A stretch of 64,000 nucleotides of DNA from Paenibacillus rubinfantis (GCF_001486505.1 NZ_LN909066.1:724452-788451), one strand, 5' to 3'; shown: positions 33,595 through 41,747, counted from the first letter of the stretch. Program-made: numbers and translations. Notes: generated by a model not told the origin, from the letters alone.

Positions 33595-33828
33595 ATGAGT
33601 CAATTCAAAGCTACTGTCAACGCCACCGAATATCCGCCGCAGCTCAAGCATAAGACGATCTTCGCCGCCTTCAATTCCCTGGAATCGGGAGAGGCGATGC
33701 TGCTGATCAACGACCATGACCCGGTGCCGCTCCGTTTTCAGTTTGAATCGATGCATCCCGGCGGTTTTACTTGGGAGTACATCGAGCAAGGACCTGAGAT
33801 GTTCCAGGTGAAAATCGGCAAAAACTAA
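33595..33828 (+). CDS. DUF2249-type small protein, first copy
   Basis: A 77-residue single-domain protein with the DUF2249 pattern: an HKTIFAAFNSLESGEAMLLI segment, then NDHDPVPLRFQFE and a terminal beta strand. The fold is of the TusA/SirA-like type. Such proteins often accompany anaerobic, nitric oxide or heme genes, but a biochemical role is not established. ATG 33595 follows AGGAGG. It is first gene behind the consensus Fnr promoter, with two further small genes in the same transcript. Confidence 0.82.
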   Translation: MSQFKATVNATEYPPQLKHKTIFAAFNSLESGEAMLLINDHDPVPLRFQFESMHPGGFTWEYIEQGPEMFQVKIGKN

Positions 33829-33845
33829 AGCAGGGGGAATGCCCT

Positions 33846-34205
33846 ATGGCTACCATTACGGTTATCGATGACAAAACGATCAAGATCGCCGTCGAGCTGG
33901 AGGATGCCTTACGCATGATTGAGGAAGCGGAAAGCAATCTGGAGCTGTACGCCGGCGAGATCCTCACCATCGCGGAAAAAATGCCGGAATTCCAATATAC
34001 GTATTTCTGTTTCTATGCCTACGATACCTCCACATTGTTTGAAAAAATGCTGGGGATCGATCCAAAGCAATATCTGTCCTTCTCGCTGGATGCGCCGGAC
34101 TCGTTCTTTTATACGTTGTACGGCGGTATGAAGGGACTTAGCGGTGCTGCGAGGCTGTGCCAAGCATTTGCAACCGAGCAAACCGATGCGGAGGTGAATG
34201 CATAA
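33846..34205 (+). CDS. Hypothetical protein between two DUF2249 genes
   Basis: A 119-residue protein that I do not recognise. It is soluble, with predicted strands at 2-16 (ITVIDDKTIKIAVEL), helices at 18-40, an aromatic-rich middle (FQYTYFCFYAYDTSTLFEKM) and a helical C-terminus. It has two cysteines and no metal motif. It lies 17 bases after the first DUF2249 gene with GGGGG upstream, and its stop directly precedes the ATG of the second DUF2249 gene. Co-expression under Fnr is therefore expected. Confidence 0.75.
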   Translation: MATITVIDDKTIKIAVELEDALRMIEEAESNLELYAGEILTIAEKMPEFQYTYFCFYAYDTSTLFEKMLGIDPKQYLSFSLDAPDSFFYTLYGGMKGLSGAARLCQAFATEQTDAEVNA

Positions 34206-34442
34206 ATGTCCAACCGCATCGTTGAACTCGACGTTCGCCCGTATCTTCGCCGGGGCGAAGAGCCGTTTAGCGTGATTATGGACACGGTCGGGAAGCTGGA
34301 AGAGGGCGAGATTTTCGTTCTGCATGCGACCATGAATCCCGTCCCGTTGCTGAAGGTGCTGGAAGGCAAGGGCTACAGCCATGCTTGCGAACAACTGGCT
34401 GCGGATCATTGGAAGGTCACTTTTGAACCGATCCCTTCCTAA
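34206..34442 (+). CDS. DUF2249-type small protein, second copy
   Basis: A 78-residue DUF2249-like protein (VELDVRPYLRRGEEPFSVIM, LEEGEIFVLHATMNPVPLLK, then a terminal WKVTFE strand). It is clearly related to the first copy through the EGE-strand and the (D/N)PVPL motif, but the rest has diverged. The ATG abuts the preceding stop, and GGAGG lies upstream inside that gene. A terminator follows at 34463. Confidence 0.82.
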   Translation: MSNRIVELDVRPYLRRGEEPFSVIMDTVGKLEEGEIFVLHATMNPVPLLKVLEGKGYSHACEQLAADHWKVTFEPIPS

Positions 34443-34462
34443 TCTTGAGATATTCCCCATAG

Positions 34463-34490
34463 AAAAAGGAGGCCTCCCGGCCTCCTTTTT
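34463..34490 (+). terminator. Terminator of the DUF2249 operon
   Basis: Stem GGAGGCC/GGCCTCC with a 4-base loop, flanked by A5 and T5. It probably works in both directions; the radical SAM gene converges from the right. Confidence 0.88.
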
Positions 34491-34559
34491 GGCATTCGCA
34501 GTTACGTTTGCGTTTGCAGCTACACTCTCAATGCGCGAATATGCTTATCCTTCAACTTG

Positions 34560-35645
34560 TTATCCCCGAGGAATATAGGCGCAATACGGATCGCTTTCCA
34601 AATAGTCGCCCGTAACGGCATAGGCCCGGGCTCTCGAGCCCCCGCAGAGCTCTTTGAATTCGCAGACGCCGCATTTGCCCTTTAGCAGGGATTTATCCCT
34701 CAGCTCCCGAAGGATCGGAGAGTTCCGATAAATATCCACCAGTGAAGCTTGCCGGACATTCCCGCAACTGACCGGCAGGAAGCCGCTTGGATACACCTCG
34801 CCAATATGGCTGATGAACACGAAACCGTCTCCGTCATTGACACCTTTGGGCGAGCGGCCGAGCAGATCCTTGCGTTTTGGTGTGGCCTCGGCGCTTCCTC
34901 CGGCGAGGGCGTCCAGCTTCCGCTGCTGCATGAAAACTCTGCGGTAATGAGGCGCCTCCGTCGCTTTGATCCCGTAAGGCATCTCCTGCTGCAATCGGGC
35001 GAGCCAGGTCATCACCTGCTCATGCTCTTCCGCTGTAATCATGTCTTTGACCATCCCCCGGCCCGTTGGGACGAGGAAAAACACGCTCCAAAGCACAGCG
35101 CCCATCGCTTTGACCGTTTCTGCAATCCGCGGCAGATCGTCCAGGTTATAACGGGATACCGTCGTATTGATCTGAATCGGGATCTCCAGTTGCTGCAAAT
35201 ACCCAATGCCTTTCATCGTCATCTCAAAAGAACCCCGCGTGCCGCGGAAATGATCATGAATCTCCGCGGACGAGCCGTCGAGGCTAAAGGCCCAGCGGGA
35301 GAGCCCCACCTCTTTGGCTTTACTCACGGCGGAGAAGGTCACCCGCGGCGTGGCGCTTGGGGTCATGGACACAGGCAGCCCCTTCTCGTGGATCGCATAT
35401 CTTGCCAGATCAAATAAATCCGGACGCATCAACGGATCGCCGCCGGTAAATACAAACAGCGGATCGTCCATTTTGGCGATTTCATCGATCAGTTGCTTGC
35501 CCTCCTCGAAGGTCAGTTGTCTGGGATCGGGGTGATATTGCGCTTCCGCGCGGCAATGCAGGCATTTGAGCGCACAAGCTCTCGTCACCTCCCAGATGAC
35601 AATAAACGGATTCTCGTTATAGTCCTTCAATTGAATTTGCTGCAT
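34560..35645 (-). CDS. Radical SAM/SPASM protein, AhbD/NirJ-like, paired with HemY
   Basis: A 361-residue radical SAM enzyme. The SAM cluster motif CALKCLHC (C-x3-C-x2-C) lies near residue 25, FTGGDPLMRPDLF near 67, and the C-terminal SPASM cysteines are in SCGNVRQA and CGVCEFKELCGG, with a final SDPYC. The family includes AhbD (anaerobic decarboxylation of iron-coproporphyrin III to heme) and NirJ. Position directly after hemY favours a heme-related role, but the substrate is not proven. The start is ATG 35645 overlapping the hemY stop, or GTG one codon earlier, which has better spacing to AGGAG. Confidence 0.88.
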   Translation of the reverse strand: MQQIQLKDYNENPFIVIWEVTRACALKCLHCRAEAQYHPDPRQLTFEEGKQLIDEIAKMDDPLFVFTGGDPLMRPDLFDLARYAIHEKGLPVSMTPSATPRVTFSAVSKAKEVGLSRWAFSLDGSSAEIHDHFRGTRGSFEMTMKGIGYLQQLEIPIQINTTVSRYNLDDLPRIAETVKAMGAVLWSVFFLVPTGRGMVKDMITAEEHEQVMTWLARLQQEMPYGIKATEAPHYRRVFMQQRKLDALAGGSAEATPKRKDLLGRSPKGVNDGDGFVFISHIGEVYPSGFLPVSCGNVRQASLVDIYRNSPILRELRDKSLLKGKCGVCEFKELCGGSRARAYAVTGDYLESDPYCAYIPRG

Positions 35646-37075
35646 CACCGCTCATCTCCTAACCGGGTTAACATGGCTTCCGCCGCTTCTTTACCTTGAC
35701 GAATGCAATCGGGAATGCCAACTCCGCCGTATCCCGCCCCGCACAGCAAGACGCCGGGCATCGTCCGCTCCAGCTCGCCGCGCAGCTCCTGCAGTCGCTC
35801 TACGTGACCAACCGGATATTGCGGCATCGACTCGGGTAAGGACGACATTTCGCAAAAGAGCGGTTCAGCCTCGATCCCCATCAGTTCCTTGAGTTCGGCG
35901 GCCACGCGCCGACGGACCTCTGCCTCGGGCAGCTGGGTCCAGGCCTGGTCTCCCAGACGGCCGATATACGTGCGGAGCAGCACTCGATCTTCCGGTGCCG
36001 AATGCAGCCACTTGGAGGACGTCCAGGTGATCGCCGTAATCATCCGGCCTTCGCCGCGTGGGATCAATACGCCGGAGCCGTTCAGATCATGCCGAATCTC
36101 CTCACGCCGGTAAGCCAATGCCAAATTCGCCACCGAAACATAACGGATTTGCTCCAGGTGGGCCGCTGCGTCGAACTGTTCCTGAAGCAAACGAGCGGCC
36201 GCATTGGCCGGAGTCGCCAGAATGACGGCGTCCGCCTCGACCTGCTCGGCTCCGCTAAGCTCCAACTCATAGCGGTGACCCTGACGGGTTAGTCCAACCA
36301 CCGCTTGTCCTGTGATCACCCGCTCTTCCTGGAGCGCAGCGGTTAAAGCCTCCGTCAGGACGGTTAACCCGCCCTCCAGCGTCAAAAACATGCTGCTATA
36401 CGCCACCTTCGGCACCCCTTCGCGCGGCTTGGGAGGGGGTTGTTTTTTGCTCGCCAGAAGGCCGAGAATCAAACTGCGATGCTTCCGCTCCATCTCCATA
36501 AATTGAGGGAACGTTGCCTTCAAGCTCAGCTCCGCCGTATCCCCGGCGTAAATGCCGGCAAGCAGCGGCTCCGTCAGGTTCTCCAGCACCTCGCGACCTA
36601 GCCGTCGGCGGATAAATCCGCCCAGCGATTCATCGCCTTCGTCTCGTTTGGCCGGAAGAAGCAGATCCAGCCCCGCTCGCAGCTTACCAACCGGCGACAG
36701 CAAGCCCGTCTTCACCATCGGCCACATCTGGGTCGGAATGCCGAGCATCAACCCGGGCGGCATCGGATGAAACCGGCCATGATGCAGAATGAAGTTTTTT
36801 CTGGCCCGCGGATTCGTTCCCACCAGCCGCTGCTCAAGCCCCAGTTCCTGGATCAGCTCTAGTACCGCTGTTTTCCGGGCGATAAATGAATCAGGGCCTT
36901 GCTCTATCGTAAAACCGTCCCGGTGCAAGGTGCGAATCTTCCCACCCAACCGGTTGGTTTCCTCAATGATCGTAATCTCGGCATCGATCCGCCGTTCGCG
37001 AAGCCATTTCCGGGCGTAATAAGCCGCGCTTAACCCGGTAATTCCTCCACCGACTACTGCGATGGTTTTTCTCAC
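35645..37075 (-). CDS. hemY: Coproporphyrinogen III / protoporphyrinogen IX oxidase (HemY/CgoX)
   Basis: A 476-residue flavoprotein with the FAD-binding VVGGGITGLSAAYYA at the N-terminus, IIEETNRLGGKIRT, the substrate-side IEQGPDSFIARK and the C-terminal GVGIPDCIRQGKEAAE. In Gram-positive bacteria this enzyme oxidises coproporphyrinogen III during heme synthesis. GTG 37075 follows AGGAGG at 9-base spacing. It forms an operon with the radical SAM gene and is divergent from acetolactate synthase. The shared intergenic region contains a CRP/FNR-type site. Confidence 0.93.
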   Translation of the reverse strand: MRKTIAVVGGGITGLSAAYYARKWLRERRIDAEITIIEETNRLGGKIRTLHRDGFTIEQGPDSFIARKTAVLELIQELGLEQRLVGTNPRARKNFILHHGRFHPMPPGLMLGIPTQMWPMVKTGLLSPVGKLRAGLDLLLPAKRDEGDESLGGFIRRRLGREVLENLTEPLLAGIYAGDTAELSLKATFPQFMEMERKHRSLILGLLASKKQPPPKPREGVPKVAYSSMFLTLEGGLTVLTEALTAALQEERVITGQAVVGLTRQGHRYELELSGAEQVEADAVILATPANAAARLLQEQFDAAAHLEQIRYVSVANLALAYRREEIRHDLNGSGVLIPRGEGRMITAITWTSSKWLHSAPEDRVLLRTYIGRLGDQAWTQLPEAEVRRRVAAELKELMGIEAEPLFCEMSSLPESMPQYPVGHVERLQELRGELERTMPGVLLCGAGYGGVGIPDCIRQGKEAAEAMLTRLGDER

Positions 37076-37150
37076 TAAGAGATGCCTCCTTTAATCTCAT
37101 CGGCCTGTTTCGTCTAGCGAATCAAACCGATTCTTCATGGATCCTTAGCT

Positions 37151-37220
37151 ATCGTAACCCTTGCTTCCGGGACGTTTTATGACTGGAATCACTCTAAGGC
37201 CTTATCCGTCGCGATAAAAT
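37151..37220. promoter_or_regulatory. Shared Fnr-type site between hemY and acetolactate synthase
   Basis: The site TATGA-N6-TCACT (37178-37193, centre 37185.5) is one step from consensus. Rightward, TAAAAT at 37215-37220 predicts a start near 37227 with the site at -41.5. Leftward, TACGAT (37156-37151) predicts a start near 37144, also at -41.5, though that hexamer is weak. The rightward assignment is the safer one. Confidence 0.6.
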
Positions 37221-37251
37221 GGTCAAAATTCCACCGGGAGGTACAGGTTTG

Positions 37252-38973
37252 ATGAAGAACATCCAGGAACCCCAGTTAACCGCTGCAAAAAGCGGAGCAG
37301 AGCTGCTGATCGAATGTCTGCTCGCGGAGCAGGTCGATACGATCTTCGGTTATCCCGGCGGCGCGGTGATTCCGATTTATGATGCGCTGTACGATTGCCG
37401 GGAGATCCGGCATATCCTGACCCGGCATGAGCAAGCCGCCGTACATGCGGCGGACGGCTACGCCCGCGTCACCGGAAAGGCGGGGGTCGCACTTGTCACC
37501 TCCGGGCCGGGGGCCACCAATGCGGTCACAGGTATCGCCAACGCCTACATGGACTCGGTCCCGATGGTTGTATTAACGGGCCAGGTTTCGACCGACCTGA
37601 TCGGACGGGACAGCTTCCAGGAGGTCAACATTTACGGCATGACGATGGACGTAACCAAACATAACTATTCCGTGATGGACCTCCGCGAGCTGCCTAGAAT
37701 CCTCAAGGAAGCTTTTCATCTCGCCGTTACCGGTCGACCGGGACCGGTCCTGATCGATTTACCCAAGAACATCATGACCGCGCATACCGACCTCAGCCCG
37801 GCCGCCGAAATCAACATTCGCGGCTACGCCCCCACAGCCCCGATCGACGAGGAGGCCGTGCACCTGATCGCCCGAAAGATCGAGAGCTCCCTTCGCCCGG
37901 TGCTCGTGATTGGCGGCGGCGCGATGGCACACGGTGCAACTGAGCAGCTGCACCGGCTGGCGGAAATCGCGCAGATCCCGGTTGCTACCACGCTGATGGG
38001 TATCGGGGCCTTTCCTACCCGCCATCCCCTGTATCTCGGGATGCTGGGGATGCACGGCACGTATGCCGCCAACCGAGCGGTCCATCACGCGGATTTGCTG
38101 ATTTGCCTTGGCACGCGATTAAACGACCGGCTTTCCGGCAAGGCCAAATCGTTCGCCCCCCATGCCTGGAAGATCCAAGTGGACATTGACGATGCCGAGC
38201 TGGATAAGAACATCCCTGTGGATTTAGGGCTTTGCGGAGACGTTGGGGAGCTGCTGCGGAAATTGAATGCGTGCGCCATTAAGCCCAAGCCGACTCACTG
38301 GTCGGAGGAAACGGCCGGATGGCAGCGGAAGGTGCCCCACTATAACGAGGCCGGAGTTGTAGGGACGCTGAACCCGCAGGAGGTCATTCGGCTGATCGAC
38401 AAGCATACTCAAGGAAACGCGGTGGTAGCGACCGACGTCGGGCAGCATCAAATCTGGACCGCCCATCACTACCGGTTCTCCCGGCCTCGCTCCTTCCTAA
38501 CCTCGGGAGGACTCGGGACGATGGGCTTTGGTTTCCCGGCCGCGATTGGCGCGGCGATGGCCTTGGGAGGTTCTGTCGCCCCGCCGGTCGTCTGTATCAC
38601 CGGAGACGGCAGCTTCCAAATGAATCTGCAAGAGCTAATGACGGCCGTCGATTACGAGCTGCCGGTGAAGATCGCGATCCTGAATAACGGATATCTCGGG
38701 ATGGTCCGGCAATGGCAGCAGCTGTTCTATGAGCGGCGATACTCCTCCGTGAATATCACTTCGCCCGACTTCGTCGCCTTTGCCGGTGCCTACGGGGTAC
38801 CCGGGCTGCGGGCGCAGACGCCGGAAGAAGCCGATGCGGTGATCCGGCAGGCGCTTGCGCTCCCCGGTCCCGTCCTGATGGAATTTAACGTACGTGAGGA
38901 GCAAAACGTTTATCCGATGGTTCCGCCCGGAGCCAGCAACGATCAAATGTTGACCGGCGACGGTGAGAGGTAG
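37252..38973 (+). CDS. Acetolactate synthase large subunit, biosynthetic (IlvB) type
   Basis: A 573-residue ThDP enzyme. The catalytic glutamate is in LTRHEQAAVHAADGYAR, preceded by FGYPGGAVIPIYDAL; there are FAD-domain features and the ThDP motif GDGSFQMNLQELMTAVDYE with NNGYLGMVRQWQ. It matches anabolic IlvB/IlvI rather than fermentative AlsS. No small regulatory subunit (ilvN/ilvH) follows, and the gene sits alone behind an Fnr-type promoter. A role in anaerobic acetolactate/acetoin formation or in branched-chain synthesis are both possible. ATG 37252 follows CGGGAGG. Confidence 0.92.
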   Translation: MKNIQEPQLTAAKSGAELLIECLLAEQVDTIFGYPGGAVIPIYDALYDCREIRHILTRHEQAAVHAADGYARVTGKAGVALVTSGPGATNAVTGIANAYMDSVPMVVLTGQVSTDLIGRDSFQEVNIYGMTMDVTKHNYSVMDLRELPRILKEAFHLAVTGRPGPVLIDLPKNIMTAHTDLSPAAEINIRGYAPTAPIDEEAVHLIARKIESSLRPVLVIGGGAMAHGATEQLHRLAEIAQIPVATTLMGIGAFPTRHPLYLGMLGMHGTYAANRAVHHADLLICLGTRLNDRLSGKAKSFAPHAWKIQVDIDDAELDKNIPVDLGLCGDVGELLRKLNACAIKPKPTHWSEETAGWQRKVPHYNEAGVVGTLNPQEVIRLIDKHTQGNAVVATDVGQHQIWTAHHYRFSRPRSFLTSGGLGTMGFGFPAAIGAAMALGGSVAPPVVCITGDGSFQMNLQELMTAVDYELPVKIAILNNGYLGMVRQWQQLFYERRYSSVNITSPDFVAFAGAYGVPGLRAQTPEEADAVIRQALALPGPVLMEFNVREEQNVYPMVPPGASNDQMLTGDGER

Positions 38974-38983
38974 AGCTTCGGAC

Positions 38984-39036
38984 AAAAAAGGGACGGTCCC
39001 GGAAGAATTGAAATCTTCCGGGACCGTCCCTTTTTG
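38984..39036. terminator. Strong bidirectional terminator
   Basis: A long near-perfect stem (GGGACGGTCCCGGAAGA paired with its complement) around a 7-base loop, with A6 before and T5 after. It lies between convergent acetolactate synthase and a small membrane protein gene. Confidence 0.93.
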
Positions 39037-39041
39037 TTTCA

Positions 39042-39335
39042 TTATGCATTTTCGCCGCGTTTGCCGTCCTCTTGCCACTGAAGCTCCCATTCGCGATATT
39101 TCGCCCGCCGGATCCGATCCAGCTCCCGTTGCTTCTCTTCGCCTACCCCTAGAAGGAAATGCAGATGAGCCCCTATCACGAGGAAAGCAAACCCCGCCCA
39201 CACGGCGCCAAATACCGACACCCAGCCGGCTCCAGGCTCAAAGGAAATCATCGGCAATGCATAGATGAGCATCGCCAATGCGAGAATCAGGTACACGACA
39301 TGCTTCCATTTGCTCGGTTTTTTTACGGTTTTCAT
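39042..39335 (-). CDS. Small two-helix membrane protein of unknown function
   Basis: A 97-residue protein with a basic start, two membrane helices (about 12-30 and 38-63) and a charged cytoplasmic C-terminal helix rich in Arg and Glu (ELDRIRRAKYREWELQWQED). No family was recognised. ATG 39335 follows AGGAG. It is a single gene between terminators. Confidence 0.75.
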   Translation of the reverse strand: MKTVKKPSKWKHVVYLILALAMLIYALPMISFEPGAGWVSVFGAVWAGFAFLVIGAHLHFLLGVGEEKQRELDRIRRAKYREWELQWQEDGKRGENA

Positions 39336-39473
39336 CTTCCGCAGCTCCTTTATTTCATAGATTACGAGATATGAGATTTGGTTTGTGGTCCCTTGTCTCT
39401 TCTATCTCTATGAACGGAGCGGTTAGAATATGATAGAAACTTGCGATTGAAAGATACGATTGGAAGCGGAGAC

Positions 39474-39818
39474 TTACATCCCCGCGCCGTACAGATGAGC
39501 TAGGCTGTCCGTAATGATCTTGTTGACGTCCTGGATGATCACGCTTAGCCGGCGTTCGGCATCAAACAGACGGCGGATGTTCAGGTTTAGACTCAGCACC
39601 TCGAACTGTTTTTCTATGCGTTCCATTTCCTCTTGCGACGGCATTTCTCCAGTCATCATTCGCTGCTGTATTTCGTTTTGGCGAACCCGGAACTCATCCA
39701 GCATCCGTTTGCTTTCGGGATCGGCATCCACCAGTTTCATCGCTGCCGTAATTTCAGCAACCTCCGGACTGTCCTTCAAGGCTGCCGCCAGATCATGTGC
39801 TTTGTCGTAAATGTTCAT
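39474..39818 (-). CDS. yheA: YheA, YlbF/YmcA-like protein
   Basis: A 114-residue all-helical protein of the YlbF/YmcA family; MNIYDKAHDLAAALKDSPEV starts it and FEVLSLNLNIRRLFDAERRL marks the core. Relatives YlbF, YmcA and YaaT form a Y-complex that affects RNA processing and development; YheA itself has no assigned function. Its place near yheB and the YheC/YheD-type genes matches B. subtilis. ATG 39818 follows TTGGAGG. Confidence 0.88.
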   Translation of the reverse strand: MNIYDKAHDLAAALKDSPEVAEITAAMKLVDADPESKRMLDEFRVRQNEIQQRMMTGEMPSQEEMERIEKQFEVLSLNLNIRRLFDAERRLSVIIQDVNKIITDSLAHLYGAGM

Positions 39819-39879
39819 TCCTAAACCTCCAAATTTTAATTAATAAAGCAAAGCGGGCGCAGGCCGGGCCTATCACTGG

Positions 39880-40070
39880 CTGGCTGGCTTGCTTAGCAGA
39901 TCGCTATCGCTACCCTGCTTGCTTACTTGCTTGCCACTACTCACTTGCTCACTCACTTGCTTATCTGCTAGCCACTACTCACTTACTCACTTACTCACTT
40001 GCTCACTTGCTTACTTGCTTGCCACTACTCACTTACTCACTTGCTTACCTGCCTGCTGGCTAACTAACTT
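39880..40070. repeat. Low-complexity array with 8-bp period
   Basis: Runs of ACTTGCTC, ACTCACTT and TTGCTTAC octamers, with a larger recurring block containing TTGCTTGCCACTACTCAC at several places. No gene is present. It precedes the second copy of the 185-bp dyad element in the yheA-yheB gap. After that element, 40290-40345 shows short AACTAGCG repeats. Confidence 0.85.
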
Positions 40071-40081
40071 TCTTTCTTGCG

Positions 40082-40266
40082 CTAACGCTTGTCAGGAAGC
40101 TTATTTGCCCCAAAAACGAGGATTACAAATTTTAACGCTGATCAGAAAGCTTATTGTCCCGAAATTACCGCGGTTACCCGCAAAATAGGGGAAATAAGCT
40201 CTCCAGCAAGCGTTAGAATTTCTTTTTCCTCTTTTGGGCCCAATTAGCGCTCCTCGTAAGCGTTAG
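40082..40266. repeat. 185-bp dyad element with four 25-bp arms, copy 2
   Basis: Arms begin CTAACGCT or TTAACGCT and end TTATT. Forward arms start at 40082 and 40132; inverted arms end at 40216 and 40266, so both pairs have the 50-bp pitch of copy 1. Total length is also 185 bp. A TACCGCGGTTACC core lies in the middle. The arm base sequence differs from copy 1 (CTTG in place of GGAC), but each copy keeps its own internal complementarity. Confidence 0.78.
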
Positions 40267-40419
40267 AGCAAGTAGGTGTAGCTACGGCTGTGTAATTAGT
40301 TGCAATTAGTTGCGAAACTAGCGAAACTAGCGTAACTAGCTACGTAGCCAGCCTTCTACTGTAACCTTCGCGGCACAACAGACAGCGGAAGTTACACCCA
40401 GATGCCCTCGCCCATCAGC

Positions 40420-41583
40420 TTACCCCATCCACAGCAACAGCAGGGATTGGAACAAGCCGATGATACCTCCAAGCAGCACGCCGAGCCAAGTTATGGCGCG
40501 GAACTCCTTGCCCGAGACGCTGAGGATAACCTCCTCCAGACGTTCCACCGGAAATTTCTGCACCTGTTCCTCGACCAGGCCGGGCAGATCAACCGCCTGC
40601 ATCGCCGTCGGGATCCCCTTGGCGACAAGGCGCAACAGCCGCTCCGTCAGCGCCGGAACAAAGGCGGCAATTTGCATCTTCCACGGCTCAACCAACGAGC
40701 GAAGCGGAATGTTGTCCGCTTGCTCCAGCCACCGTTCCAGCGGCAGCTGCTCCAGCTTGCCGCCCAGCCACCCCAGCGCCTCTTCGCCGGTTAACAAGGC
40801 GAGCAGTTCCGCCACGGGCTTCTCGCCGTACAGCTCCAGGCGCGATTCGATTGCCTGAGCCGTTTTGTTCACGGCCTCCTCGCCCCGCAGCGCCTGAACA
40901 AGGGCCGGGGTCATTTTTTGCACCAATTTGTCCTCGTCCATAAAAATCGCCGCCATCGTGCCAAGGAAGCCGCCGGCCTTGTCCATCATCCCCGCCGCCA
41001 TTTTCGACAGCATGCGTTGACCGCCGGCGGACAGCAGCTCCTCCTCCACAACGCCCAGCAGTGCCACGGCCAAAGCGGCGCTCCAAGCCTTGCGGTTCCC
41101 TTCGGACCAACCGGGAACAAGCCGCTTCACCGGCAGGCTGCTGAGATCCGCATGCTCCCACAGCCGTGCGAACCCCCGCAGGGCCGTCTCACGAATCCCC
41201 GCCGCCAGCCGGGACTTCAGCGCTTCGAACTCCGCTTCGCTCCACACCCGGAGCGCCGCTTGCCGCACGGTCAACTCGCTGGAGCCTATGCGGTCCACGA
41301 AGCCCAGCAAGGTGTCTTCCACTTTGTTCCGGAACACCGGACGCTGGATGGTTTCCTGCAACCCTTCGGCCGTCACCAGATATTCCGCCACCACTTGACC
41401 AAGCGACTCGGCGATATCGTCGCGGCGTTTTGGAATCAGTCCCGGCGTGAAGGGAACGTGAAACTTGCCGATATGTATGGGGTTGCGCGGATGAAACAGC
41501 ATTTTAATCGCAAAATGGTTGGTGACACCGCCAACAAAAGCGGCTACGACGATACTCACCACCACGTAAAGCCAATCGGGCAT
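40420..41583 (-). CDS. yheB: YheB, DUF445 membrane protein
   Basis: A 387-residue DUF445 protein with an N-terminal membrane helix and GGVTNHFAIKMLFHP (about 18-32), then PFTPGLIPKRRDDIAESLG, a long amphipathic helical middle and a C-terminal membrane helix (about 363-385). Both ends are membrane-bound and the middle is soluble. Function is unknown; it is enriched in spore formers. It is divergent from the ATP-grasp array, as expected for a yheA-yheB-yheC/D neighbourhood. ATG 41583 follows TGGAGG. Confidence 0.9.
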   Translation of the reverse strand: MPDWLYVVVSIVVAAFVGGVTNHFAIKMLFHPRNPIHIGKFHVPFTPGLIPKRRDDIAESLGQVVAEYLVTAEGLQETIQRPVFRNKVEDTLLGFVDRIGSSELTVRQAALRVWSEAEFEALKSRLAAGIRETALRGFARLWEHADLSSLPVKRLVPGWSEGNRKAWSAALAVALLGVVEEELLSAGGQRMLSKMAAGMMDKAGGFLGTMAAIFMDEDKLVQKMTPALVQALRGEEAVNKTAQAIESRLELYGEKPVAELLALLTGEEALGWLGGKLEQLPLERWLEQADNIPLRSLVEPWKMQIAAFVPALTERLLRLVAKGIPTAMQAVDLPGLVEEQVQKFPVERLEEVILSVSGKEFRAITWLGVLLGGIIGLFQSLLLLWMG

Positions 41584-41719
41584 CCTTCCTCCACCTTCTT
41601 TCTCTTAGGCTGCCGCCCTAACTATCTCCCGCGAAATCCGCCTTCGGACCGCGCCCGGCAAGGATTTAAACGTTCCATCCCTTCGTCCCGGGACCGCCGA
41701 AAACGGGCATAGGTTAATC

Positions 41720-41747
41720 ACCAAGGATTCTATGTCCTCATATGATG
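41720..41747 (+). promoter_or_regulatory. Candidate sigma-K-like promoter of the ATP-grasp array
   Basis: ACC (41720-41722), a 16-base spacer and CATATGATG (41739-41747) fit the mother-cell sigma-K pattern (AC at -35, CATANNNTA at -10), apart from the last positions. No good vegetative promoter is seen nearby. Late mother-cell expression would fit coat-associated products. Confidence 0.45.
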
